DNA of 64,000 bases from Arthrobacter antioxidans (GTDB lineage Bacteria; Actinomycetota; Actinomycetes; Actinomycetales; Micrococcaceae), in assembly GCF_023100725.1 (NCBI RefSeq), contig NZ_CP095501.1, positions 2,976,001-3,040,000 on the forward strand. The letters run 5' to 3'. Positions within the stretch are counted from its first letter, which is position 1. Every line of letters begins with the position of its first letter. Both the position numbers and the translations under genes were made by a program. The notes beneath the pieces are model-generated. The model was given only the letters and a program-made list of their open reading frames with translations, did no database searches and was not told where the DNA came from. Below are positions 43,582-51,057 of the stretch, one piece after another.

Positions 43582-43610
43582 ATTTTATCGAACGTACGTA
43601 CTATTTTCGA
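43582..43610 (-). promoter_or_regulatory. HNH gene promoter with SOS-like (LexA) box
   Basis: Minus-strand TCGAAA (43605-43610), 17 bp, TAAAAT (43582-43587), then 5 nt to ATG 43576, predicting a leaderless mRNA. The spacer holds TCGAACGTACGTACTA (43588-43603, plus strand), which matches the actinobacterial SOS consensus TCGAACnnnnGTTCGA at 10 of 12 fixed positions. LexA bound there would block the polymerase. Confidence 0.6.
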
Positions 43611-43698
43611 GGGCGGGTCGTGATTGTGGAGGACAAGTGACGACGAGTCATCCACATTCCTCGCACCACGGCGCCGACTGTGCATCGGCACCCTTGCA

Positions 43699-43734
43699 GA
43701 AACGAGCACCGCCGAAACGAGCACCGCCGAAACG
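43699..43734. repeat. 15-bp tandem repeat upstream of hypothetical gene
   Basis: GAAACGAGCACCGCC twice in tandem plus a six-base third start, then GGCCAAAAGGTC-type copies (near 43740-43780). In the 223-bp gap between the HNH gene and 43800. Confidence 0.85.
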
Positions 43735-43799
43735 GACGGGCCAAAAGGTCAGGCCAAAGGCCGGGCCAAAAGGTCGGAGGTCACAGGAAGGATGGGCGC

Positions 43800-44270
43800 A
43801 TGGATCCCGTGAACGCAGATATCGTCCTCCGGCGTTTCTTCGCGGCCAGCGGCCATACGCGGCACCCCGAGAGCCTGCTGCGGTACGAGCGGATCCAGGA
43901 CCACCTCCGCGCCTACCTGGAACACGTTGCTGTGACGAGGCTGACGGACGCCGAGCAGGAACTACTGGCACTCGAACGCCAGTTCGGCACCGAGGACGCC
44001 TACGTCCGGGTCATGGGTGCGCGGCAATTGCTGCACGCCCTCCCGGAGTTCCTTGCAGCACCGCAGCTCCTTCCCGACTTCCACGATCGCCTCGCACAGA
44101 TCAGCGTCGCCTCACGCCTGGCCCAGTGGCTCTGCTCACGGCAGCTCGTTCAGCGCGAGGACAGCTGGAACGACGTCGTTCTCACGCGCGCTGCCGCCGA
44201 ACGGGCACGCCGCTCCCCCGCGCGCTGGGTGAACCCGGTGAACAGGCGACCGACCCTACCGAACCAGTAG
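43800..44270 (+). CDS. Hypothetical protein, probably helical
   Basis: 156 residues starting MDPVNADIVLRRFFAASGHT. Long amphipathic stretches (RIQDHLRAYLEHV, TDAEQELLALERQF, DFHDRLAQISVASRLAQWL) and no membrane segment. ATG 43800 has AGGAAGGA upstream; extending the frame upstream would add repeat-encoded basic residues. No family recognised. Codon use is similar to neighbours. Converges on murB across repeat DNA. Confidence 0.7.
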   Translation: MDPVNADIVLRRFFAASGHTRHPESLLRYERIQDHLRAYLEHVAVTRLTDAEQELLALERQFGTEDAYVRVMGARQLLHALPEFLAAPQLLPDFHDRLAQISVASRLAQWLCSRQLVQREDSWNDVVLTRAAAERARRSPARWVNPVNRRPTLPNQ

Positions 44271-44608
44271 ATCGGCTGGCCTGGCAAGGCCGGAGGGCCG
44301 ACGGGCCTGACGAGGCCGGAGGGCCCACCCTGACTACCGGACCATCGACCGGGCATCCGGACCCACCGGCCGCCGGCAGGGCTGCCGGACCGGTCACCGA
44401 CCGGGCATCCGGACCCACAGGCCGCCTGCAGGGCCGCCGGCAGGGCTGCCGGACCGGTCACCGACCGGGCATCCGGCCCCGTGGGCCGTTGAGCCTGACC
44501 ACGCCGGTGCCGACGGCCATCGGGCAGCCGCCACCGACTACCGGGCGGCGGGACGCGGACGGCGCGGCCGACGAGGAGCAGTTCGACCTCTACGCCGCCC
44601 GCGACCAG
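44271..44608. repeat. Repeat-bearing gap between converging hypothetical gene and murB
   Basis: 338 bp with no gene. CGACCGGGCATCCGG occurs at 44346, 44398 and 44462, and GGCAGGGCTGCCGGACCGGT at about 44375 and 44439. GGCCGGAGGGCC blocks occur near 44290 and 44313. Spacing is irregular. No terminator with T-run seen. Confidence 0.85.
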
Positions 44609-45700
44609 TTACAGGGCGCAGTTGATGAGCAACGGCTCGGGCTCCAGCCGGATCCCGAAGGCGCGCTCCACGCCGTCCCGCACGAGACGGGCGACGGACA
44701 GCAGGTCCGACGCCGAGGCTCCGCCCCGGTTGGTCAGCGCGAGCGTGTGCTTCGTCGACAGCGAGGCCCGACCGCCGGCCGCAACGAACCCGTCGTCGTC
44801 CGCAAGGCCGAACCCCTTGGAGAACCCCGCGTGCTCGATGAGCCAGGCCGCACTGAGCTTCACGCAGCCGTCCTCACCGGACGGATACCGGGGGGCGTCG
44901 GCCGGCAGCCGATCCGCGACGTCCTGCGGGACGATCGGGTTGGTGAAGAACGATCCCGTGCTCCAGGTGTCCGGGTCCGGCGCGTCCAGCACCATGCCTT
45001 TGCCCGCTCGCAGCCTGAGCACCTCACGGCGTACGTCGTTGGCATAGGCACGCGCGCCGACCTCGACGCCGAGTGCACGGGCCAGCTCCGCGTACCGGAT
45101 GGGGGTGCTCATGCGTCCGAGGCCGAGCTGGAACTCGACCGTCAGCACCACATAGCGCGGCGATCCGTCGACGGTGCTGCGCTTGAGCAGGGAGTCCCGG
45201 TAGCCGAACTGCAGCTCGAAATTGGTGAAGCTCTTGATGCTGTCCGTCTCGCGGTCGAACGTCCGCACCGTGGCGATGGTGTGGGACACGTCCGAGCCGT
45301 AGGCTCCGACATTCTGGACGGGCGTCGCACCCGTGGAGCCGGGAATGCCGGAGAGTGCCTCGAGACCTGTGAACGCGTGCAGGACGGTGTACTTCACGAG
45401 GTCGTCCCAGTCGTGCCCGGCCTGCACCTTCACCATGACGCCGCCGCACGTGGCGTCGTCGTCGTTGACGGTGAAACCGCTCGAGGTGACACGGACGACG
45501 GTGCCGGCGAAGCCGGCGTCGCCGATCAGCAGGTTCGACCCGCCGCTGATGATGAGCAGCGGGTCCCCTCCGGCGTCGGCGGCCCGGACGGCCTCCACGA
45601 TCTCCTGTTCGGTCGTGGCCTCCACGAGGGTGCGCGCGGGCCCTCCGACACGTGTCGTCGTGAGGTCGGCCAGCAGCGTGTCGGTCAGGGGCACGGTCAT
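44609..45700 (-). CDS. murB: UDP-N-acetylenolpyruvoylglucosamine reductase MurB
   Basis: FAD enzyme completing UDP-MurNAc for peptidoglycan. 363 residues: TTTRVGGPARTLVEATTEQE, then ISGGSNLLIGDAGFAGTVV, GIPGSTGATPVQNVGAYG, the YR motif FGYRDSLLK, TGSFFTNPIV (catalytic Ser) and PLLINCAL in place of the usual C-terminal Glu region, consistent with type I enzymes of Actinobacteria. ATG 45700 overlaps the hadB stop by 4 nt. Confidence 0.95.
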   Translation of the reverse strand: MTVPLTDTLLADLTTTRVGGPARTLVEATTEQEIVEAVRAADAGGDPLLIISGGSNLLIGDAGFAGTVVRVTSSGFTVNDDDATCGGVMVKVQAGHDWDDLVKYTVLHAFTGLEALSGIPGSTGATPVQNVGAYGSDVSHTIATVRTFDRETDSIKSFTNFELQFGYRDSLLKRSTVDGSPRYVVLTVEFQLGLGRMSTPIRYAELARALGVEVGARAYANDVRREVLRLRAGKGMVLDAPDPDTWSTGSFFTNPIVPQDVADRLPADAPRYPSGEDGCVKLSAAWLIEHAGFSKGFGLADDDGFVAAGGRASLSTKHTLALTNRGGASASDLLSVARLVRDGVERAFGIRLEPEPLLINCAL

Positions 45701-46137
45701 GGCAGTCTCACCACGGCCTGCGCCTTCACGAGCACCTTCTGCCCGGCGAACGTCACGGTGAGGTCGATCCTCGCCGTCGACCGCTCGGTGTCGATCGCGC
45801 CGACGACGCCCGTCACTTCCACCACGGCTCCGGGCTCCCCGGGCCGCGCCGTCGTGTCCTCGACGACGACGGGCTTGGTGAAGCGCGTCTGGTAGTCGAT
45901 GACGGCGGCGGGGTCGCCGGCCCAGTCGGTGACCAGCTGGACGACGGCACCCATGGTGAACATGCCGTGGGCGATCACGCCGGGGAGTCCGACGCCCTCG
46001 GCGAAGGCCTGGTTCCAGTGGATCGGGTTGAGGTCGCCCGAGGCTCCTGCGTACCGGACGAGGTCCTGGCGGGTGATGTCGATGGTGGTGGAGCCGATCT
46101 GCCGGCCCACCTCGAGCGTGCTGATGGAGACTGCCAT
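45697..46137 (-). CDS. MaoC-type hydratase/dehydratase, HadB-like
   Basis: Hot-dog-fold protein of 146 residues. RQDLVRYAGASGDLNPIHWNQAFAEGVGLPGVIAHGMFTMG holds the hydratase motif (Asp in GDLNPIH, His in NPIHW). It lies 2 nt behind the HadA-like gene, with which it should form the heterodimeric 3-hydroxyacyl-ACP dehydratase. In mycobacteria HadAB acts in mycolate synthesis; in non-mycolate genera it probably serves ordinary fatty-acid elongation. Confidence 0.9.
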   Translation of the reverse strand: MAVSISTLEVGRQIGSTTIDITRQDLVRYAGASGDLNPIHWNQAFAEGVGLPGVIAHGMFTMGAVVQLVTDWAGDPAAVIDYQTRFTKPVVVEDTTARPGEPGAVVEVTGVVGAIDTERSTARIDLTVTFAGQKVLVKAQAVVRLP

Positions 46138-46139
46138 GG

Positions 46140-46589
46140 CTACTGGTCCTCCCCTCGGACGAGGAGCGAGGACGTCGTGGTGGCCGTCGGCTCGCCGTCG
46201 ACGGTCGAGATCTCCGCTCGCGTGGTGATCATCGCGCCACCGCCCATGGCTCGCACCTGGTCGACGTGGAGTTCGGCGACCAGCTGGTCGCCGGCGAGGA
46301 TGGGGCGGTGGTGGATGAAGCGCTGGTCGGCGTGGACCACACGGGTGAAGTCGATCCCCGCGCTCGGGTCTGCGATGAGCTGCGCGTCGGCACGCTGGGC
46401 GACGATGATCGCGAATGTGGGCGGGGCCACGAGGTCCCGGTGCCCGAGCGCTGCCGCGGCCTCGACGTCGTAGTGCGCCGGGTGCGTCGCCTTGACGGCC
46501 CGGGCGAAGTCGCGGATCGCCTCACGGCCCACGGAGTAGGTCTCTCCTGCGGGGTAGCTGCGCCCCTGCAGGTCTGGGTCGATGGTCAT
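46140..46589 (-). CDS. MaoC-type dehydratase non-catalytic partner, HadA-like
   Basis: 149 residues, hot-dog fold without the full catalytic His/Asp motif: REAIRDFARAVKATHPAHYD, then LVAPPTFAIIVAQRAD and VVHADQRFIHHRPILAGDQL. It has the profile of HadA, the substrate-binding partner of HadB. GGAGGA lies upstream of ATG 46589. First gene of hadA-hadB-murB. Confidence 0.9.
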   Translation of the reverse strand: MTIDPDLQGRSYPAGETYSVGREAIRDFARAVKATHPAHYDVEAAAALGHRDLVAPPTFAIIVAQRADAQLIADPSAGIDFTRVVHADQRFIHHRPILAGDQLVAELHVDQVRAMGGGAMITTRAEISTVDGEPTATTTSSLLVRGEDQ

Positions 46590-46680
46590 GGTTCCTCCGA
46601 TGGAAACGGCGTCGGGCGGGCGGGAGATCCTGGTTGAAGGCGCGGGAAGGGGACGGCGTCGGCCGTCGGGCTGAGCGGGC

Positions 46681-46911
46681 TCAGCGCCGGTCCCTGAGGC
46701 GGCGCCGGGTGTCGCGCGAACGCACCACCATGCCCGCGAGGTGGCACACCATGCCGACCACGATGATCGGGATGCCCGTGAAGACGAGCGTGCGCTGGTC
46801 CGTGACGGCTCCGACCACGGCGATGAGGATGCCGAGCGCCGTGGTCGCCAGGGCGGAGACCACCAGCTTGCGGTACAGGTCCGAGCCGGTCTCCCAGGGC
46901 GTATTCAGCAT
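46681..46911 (-). CDS. Small membrane protein with two hydrophobic segments
   Basis: 76 residues: MLNTPWETGSDLYRKLVVSA, then TALGILIAVVGAVTDQRTLVFTGIPIIVVGMVCHLAGMVV-like segments (TM about 18-37 and 45-63) and an Arg-rich tail RSRDTRRRLRDRR. No family recognised. Divided from hadA by 91 bp; same direction as DUF2797, which lies downstream. Confidence 0.7.
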   Translation of the reverse strand: MLNTPWETGSDLYRKLVVSALATTALGILIAVVGAVTDQRTLVFTGIPIIVVGMVCHLAGMVVRSRDTRRRLRDRR

Positions 46912-46944
46912 TCCCCGATTCTACTGCCGCCCGCCCCTCGGTCA

Positions 46945-47886
46945 TCAGAAGAGCGCTTCCTGGACAGCCGGCACCGGCGTGCTGAAGTCCCCGGCCCTGA
47001 GCCGCCGACCCTTGAGCTGGGCCAGGTCCGCGACGAACACGAGGTCCGAGCCATCGATCGAGACCAGCGCGGACGGGCCGAGTACCTCGCGGACGGTGAC
47101 GCCGTGCCGGCCCTGGCCGAGCGGCGACGGGTACGGCTGCAGTCCTCGCCGGCTGAGGACTGCGGACCACGACGACGGCGGCTCGAACTCCTCGTGCACC
47201 ACCACGAAACCCTCGATCCCCATACCCCCGGCCAGCAGTCCCCGGGCTGCCAGGGCGAAGCCGTCGTTGACGTGCTCCAGCTGCACGGAGGGCAGCGGCG
47301 CGCACAGGGACGCGGCCTTGGTGGCGGATCGCACGGCCTGCGGCAGGCCGACCGTGCGCGTGACCTCGTCCTCGAGGATCCGGACGATCCGCCCGTCCCG
47401 GGCGTGTGCAACGTACTGCGCGACGACGGCGCCCTGCTCCACGAGGCGAGCCCGCTTCCGCAGGTGCGACGCCGTCCCGACCTTGGTCGAGCCGTCCGCG
47501 AAGGTCGCCACGTAGAGCCAGTGCGGCTGGTCGAGGTAGCGCTTCAGCCCGGCGGGGGCGATGCCGGAGCGGTGGATGTCGTGCATGAAACGGAGGTCGT
47601 CCTGTGCGAAGCACCGCCCGCACTGGGAGCCGCGCTCGGACGGCGCCTGGTCGGCACACCGCACCCATGTGCGATCGTCCCGACCATGGACCCGGTGGAA
47701 GCCGAGGCAGTACTTCCCTTCGGCGGTGATCTCGAAGGCCAGTCTCGTGCCGGGAGTGAGCAGCAGTTCGTGCCGCCCCTCGTCCTCCTCACCGGAGTCC
47801 CCGGGCAGCGCCGACACCTCGTGCATCGACAGGGCCGGACCGGCCTCGTGCCAGGTGACGCCGCTGCAGAGATAGGTGGGTTCCAC
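46945..47886 (-). CDS. DUF2797 family protein
   Basis: 313 residues from GTG 47886 (VEPTYLCSGVTWHEAGPALS). KYCLGFH, then TWVRCADQAPSERGSQCGRC and HDIHRSG give a Cys cluster (C-x-n-C-x-x-C) likely binding zinc. HWLYVATFADGSTKVGTASH resembles a GIY-YIG-like core (YVA...KVGTA), suggesting a nuclease-type fold. Function unproven. The start was set so that it does not run through the divergent control region towards 48067. Confidence 0.8.
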   Translation of the reverse strand: MEPTYLCSGVTWHEAGPALSMHEVSALPGDSGEEDEGRHELLLTPGTRLAFEITAEGKYCLGFHRVHGRDDRTWVRCADQAPSERGSQCGRCFAQDDLRFMHDIHRSGIAPAGLKRYLDQPHWLYVATFADGSTKVGTASHLRKRARLVEQGAVVAQYVAHARDGRIVRILEDEVTRTVGLPQAVRSATKAASLCAPLPSVQLEHVNDGFALAARGLLAGGMGIEGFVVVHEEFEPPSSWSAVLSRRGLQPYPSPLGQGRHGVTVREVLGPSALVSIDGSDLVFVADLAQLKGRRLRAGDFSTPVPAVQEALF

Positions 47887-48066
47887 AAATCCAGCGTAGA
47901 GGCCGGCGCCGACAACGACGGCGGGACGTGCGGACTCCGGCACCGAGCGTTCCCCGGGCATCAGGGCCGACCGGCTCTGGTGCCCGCAGCGGACGTCGGC
48001 GACACTGGTGCCGCACCACCCCCGCGTCCACCAGCCCGGACGCCCGACGCCCAGGAGGATCACGCC

Positions 48067-48489
48067 ATGGAAAGTGACGAACGACCCGGAACCGTCCTGT
48101 CCGAAGACGAAGCATGGGACATGCTGAAACGCTCCGAGTACGGTCGCCTCGCCGTGAGCGTGCTGGGCGAGCCGGACATCTATCCGCTCAACTTCGTGGC
48201 GCACAACGGAACACTGTTCATGCGGACGAATCCGGGGACGAAGCTGGCTGAACTCACGGTGAACGAACGCGTCGCCTTCGAGGTGGACGAGGTGAACGAC
48301 GACGAGGCGTGGAGCGTGGTGCTCAAGGGCACGGCCCGGGTGATCGTGGCGCAGTCCGAGGTGGACGAGGCGGACACGCTACCGCTCAAGCCCTGGATCC
48401 CGACACGGAAGTACACCTACGTGGAGATCACGCCCACCTACATCCATGGCCGCCACTTCGAACTGGGCGAGGAACCGGAGCGGTACTGA
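48067..48489 (+). CDS. Pyridoxamine 5'-phosphate oxidase-like flavin-binding protein
   Basis: 140 residues, split-barrel fold: MLKRSEYGRLAVSVLGEPDI then YPLNFVAHNGTLFMRTNPGTKL and VLKGTARVIV. Actinobacterial relatives bind F420, FMN or heme, and the typical LxxxxxGRLA motif is here. AGGAGG precedes ATG 48067. Converges on ligC with an 11-bp gap. The precise cofactor cannot be read. Confidence 0.88.
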   Translation: MESDERPGTVLSEDEAWDMLKRSEYGRLAVSVLGEPDIYPLNFVAHNGTLFMRTNPGTKLAELTVNERVAFEVDEVNDDEAWSVVLKGTARVIVAQSEVDEADTLPLKPWIPTRKYTYVEITPTYIHGRHFELGEEPERY

Positions 48490-48500
48490 GCTGCCGGGGG

Positions 48501-49571
48501 TCACCCCGGAGACGCGGTCCCGCCCGCCAGGACCCGGCTGAGGTCGTAGGCCGCCGGGAGGTCGAGCTGGTCGAAGGTGCAGGAGCGGGCCTCCCGGTCC
48601 GGCCGCCACCGTTCGAACTGGACGGTGTGGCGGAAGCGGTCGCCCTCCATCTGGTCGTACCGCACCTCGACCACGCGTCGCGGATGGAGCCGGATGTAGG
48701 AGACGTCCTTCGCCGAGGCGAACCGGCTACGCTCGGTCGCACCCAGTTCCGCCGCGCCGTCGTCGTCGCGCATCACGTCCTGCTCCAGCTCGTCGACCAG
48801 CTCCAGCCGACGCGCGGCCGAGAACGCGGAGATGCCGCCCACGTTCCGCAGCGTGCCGTCGTCGTCGTGGAGACCGAGCAGCAGCGACCCCACCCCCTGC
48901 CCCGACGTGTGGATCCGGTAGCCCAGCACCACGGTGTCCGCGCTGCGGTGGTGCTTCACCTTGAGCATGCGCCGTCTGTTCGGTTCGTAGGCGGCGGCCA
49001 GCGGCTTCGCGACGACGCCGTCGAGACCCGCGCCTTCGAACTCCACGAGCCAACGGCGCGCGAGCCCGACGTCGCGCGTGACCTGCGAGAGATGGACCGG
49101 CTCCGCGAAGGACGCCCCGAGCTCCTCCAGGGCCTTCCGGCGCTCGTCGAACGGGACGCCCGTCAGGTCGGCCCCGTCCAGGGCGAGGAGGTCGAAGGCG
49201 ATGAACGACGACGGCGTCTGTTCCGCCAGGAGCCGCACCCGGCTCTCCGCCGGGTGGATCCGCTGCGACAGGGCGTCCCAGTCGAGCCGCTCCGCCCCGG
49301 GGTCCCCCTTCCGCACGACGATCTCGCCGTCCACCACGCAGCGCTCGGGGAGGTTCTCGAGCAGTGCGTCGACGAGTTCCGGGAAGTACCGGGTGAGCAT
49401 CTTCGAACCCCGGCTGCCGATCTCGCAGGTGCCGTCCGCGATCCTCACGATCGCCCGGAAGCCGTCCCACTTGGGCTCGTACACGAGGCCGCCGGGCACG
49501 CTGTCCGGCTCGGGGACGGCAGCGACGGCCCTGGCGAGCATGGGCCGGACGGGGAAGGGGAGGTCGGTCAT
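48501..49571 (-). CDS. ligC: ATP-dependent DNA ligase, LigC type
   Basis: Seals nicks via a ligase-AMP intermediate. 356 residues: adenylated Lys in YEPKWDGFRAIVRI, then GSRGSKMLTRYFPEL, CVVDGEIVV (motif III-like), FDLLALDG, GLDGVVAKPL and the motif V MLKVKHHRSADTVVLGYR. No polymerase or nuclease domain, unlike LigD, which points to LigC used in base-excision repair or alternative end joining. ATG 49571 was chosen because the frame upstream (49649) is Gly/Arg-rich and overlaps a hairpin. Confidence 0.9.
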   Translation of the reverse strand: MTDLPFPVRPMLARAVAAVPEPDSVPGGLVYEPKWDGFRAIVRIADGTCEIGSRGSKMLTRYFPELVDALLENLPERCVVDGEIVVRKGDPGAERLDWDALSQRIHPAESRVRLLAEQTPSSFIAFDLLALDGADLTGVPFDERRKALEELGASFAEPVHLSQVTRDVGLARRWLVEFEGAGLDGVVAKPLAAAYEPNRRRMLKVKHHRSADTVVLGYRIHTSGQGVGSLLLGLHDDDGTLRNVGGISAFSAARRLELVDELEQDVMRDDDGAAELGATERSRFASAKDVSYIRLHPRRVVEVRYDQMEGDRFRHTVQFERWRPDREARSCTFDQLDLPAAYDLSRVLAGGTASPG

Positions 49572-49650
49572 GCTCCGATCCTGTCGTATCGGCCAGGACT
49601 TGACCATGACCGTCACGATTCCGGAACCCCCCCGGCCCCCTGACGACACG

Positions 49651-49678
49651 GCAGGGCCCGCCGGACGGCGGACCCTGC
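49651..49678 (-). terminator. Hairpin between DJ-1/PfpI gene and ligC
   Basis: GCAGGGCCCGCCG pairs with CGGCGGACCCTGC (one mismatch) just after the DJ-1 gene. No T-run, so only a candidate terminator. Confidence 0.5.
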
Positions 49679-49703
49679 AGGGGTGTTCGGGTGCGTGTCC
49701 GGG

Positions 49704-50270
49704 TTACGGGGTCTGGCCCTCGTGGGGGCCTTCCTCGATCTCCTCGAGGAGCTTGTCGTTGAACGCCTCGAGGTCGTCCGGGGTGCGGCTCGTGACCAGT
49801 CCCTGGTCCACCACGACCTCCTCGTCGCTCCAGTTGGCCCCCGCGTTCTTCAGGTCGGTCGCGAGCGTGTGGTAGGACGTCAGGTCCCGGCCGCTCACCA
49901 CGCCGGCGTCGATCAGCAGCCAGGGGCCGTGGCAGATGGACGCGACGGGCTTGTGCTGCTCGAAGAACGCACGGGTGAACGCCTGGGCACCCTTGTCGAC
50001 GCGCAGGAAGTCCGCGTTCACCACGCCGCCGGGCAGGACGAGTGCGTCGTAGTCGTCGGCCTTCGCATCGGCCACGGCGAGGTCCACCTCGAAGGTGTCA
50101 CCCTTGTCCATGCCGTCGAAGCCCTGGAGGGTGCCGGTTCTCGGCGAGACCAGGGTGGGGACTCCGCCCGCCTCCTTGACCGCGTTCCAGGGGCTCGTGA
50201 GCTCGATCTGCTCCACCCCGTCCGTCAGCAGGAATGCGACCTTCTTGCCGGAAATGTCGTGTTCGGACAT
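49704..50270 (-). CDS. DJ-1/PfpI family protein (class I amidotransferase-like)
   Basis: 188 residues; the nucleophile elbow is VASICHGPWLL (Cys, His) with the acidic residue in TDGVEQIELTSPW and LVLPGGVVNADFLR. The PfpI branch includes chaperones and deglycases of glyoxal-modified groups, and proteases; the substrate is open. GGGAGAA lies before ATG 50270. It stands between ligC and the XRE-cupin regulator. Confidence 0.9.
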   Translation of the reverse strand: MSEHDISGKKVAFLLTDGVEQIELTSPWNAVKEAGGVPTLVSPRTGTLQGFDGMDKGDTFEVDLAVADAKADDYDALVLPGGVVNADFLRVDKGAQAFTRAFFEQHKPVASICHGPWLLIDAGVVSGRDLTSYHTLATDLKNAGANWSDEEVVVDQGLVTSRTPDDLEAFNDKLLEEIEEGPHEGQTP

Positions 50271-50379
50271 GCTGTTCTCCCTTGCGTAGAGCGTGGCTGT
50301 CGTACCACGTCCAGCCTAGGAACACGCCGGATCATAAGCAAGCTGAGTAATGACCCGCCTGGACGACACCGCGCCGGGG

Positions 50380-50964
50380 CTAGGTCCGCTTCGGTCGGGC
50401 CCTGACGTGCATCCGCTCGCCCTGCTGGCCGAAGAGACTGATGAGCTCCACGGGCTTCCCGTCGGCACTGGCGAACCAGTGGGGGGTGCGGGTGTCGAAC
50501 TCGGCGGCCTCGCCCGCTCCGAGCACGAAGTCGTTGTCGCCGAGGACGAGGCGGAGGGAGCCGTTGAGGATGTACAGCCATTCGTAGCCCTCGTGGACCT
50601 GCGGATCCGGTTCGGTGCCGCGCGCATCACCGTCGAGCACCATCTTGAACGCCTGCATGCCGCCGGGGCGGCGTGTGAGGGGGATGGCGGTGACGCCGTG
50701 GTACTCGACGGGACGCAGGTGGATGCGGGGGTCGCCGGTCGGCGGGGCTCCCACGAGATCGTCGAGCGGCACCCCGTACACCTGGGCGATGGGCAGGAGG
50801 ATCTCGAGGTTCGGGCGCCGCCGGCCGGATTCGAGCCGCGACAGCGTGCTCACGGAGATGCCGGACGCCGAGGACACGTCCCCGAGTGTGAGATTGCGGT
50901 GCGCCCGAAGGGCACGGAGGCGGGGGCCGACGGCGTCGAGCACCGCGTCGAGATCTGCGGTCAT
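50380..50964 (-). CDS. XRE-cupin transcriptional regulator
   Basis: 194 residues. The N-terminal XRE helix-turn-helix (LRALRAHRNLTLGDVSSASG then ISVSTLSRLESGRRRPNLE) is joined to a C-terminal cupin (KMVLDGDARGTEPDPQVHEGYEWLYILNG, shown in part: HEGYEWLYILNG, and TRTPHWFAS). Cupins in such regulators bind small ligands or metal. ATG 50964 chosen. Divergent from the FAD oxidoreductase over 93 bp, with a TTTGC/GCAAA array next to its start; probably represses that operon and itself. Confidence 0.9.
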   Translation of the reverse strand: MTADLDAVLDAVGPRLRALRAHRNLTLGDVSSASGISVSTLSRLESGRRRPNLEILLPIAQVYGVPLDDLVGAPPTGDPRIHLRPVEYHGVTAIPLTRRPGGMQAFKMVLDGDARGTEPDPQVHEGYEWLYILNGSLRLVLGDNDFVLGAGEAAEFDTRTPHWFASADGKPVELISLFGQQGERMHVRARPKRT

Positions 50965-50972
50965 GACCCGAT

Positions 50973-50998
50973 TTTGCCATACCAGCAAAGAAGTTTGC
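50973..50998. promoter_or_regulatory. TTTGC-N7-GCAAA-N4-TTTGC operator-like array
   Basis: Alternating TTTGC and GCAAA half-sites form two overlapping inverted repeats (50973-50989 and 50985-50998), 9 nt upstream of the XRE-cupin start. Likely operator for autoregulation and for the divergent FAD oxidoreductase gene. Confidence 0.6.
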
Positions 50999-51057
50999 AC
51001 TCCGGGCGGTAGTCGTCCGATGCTGGAGGACATCGGCACACCAGAAGGAGAACCACG

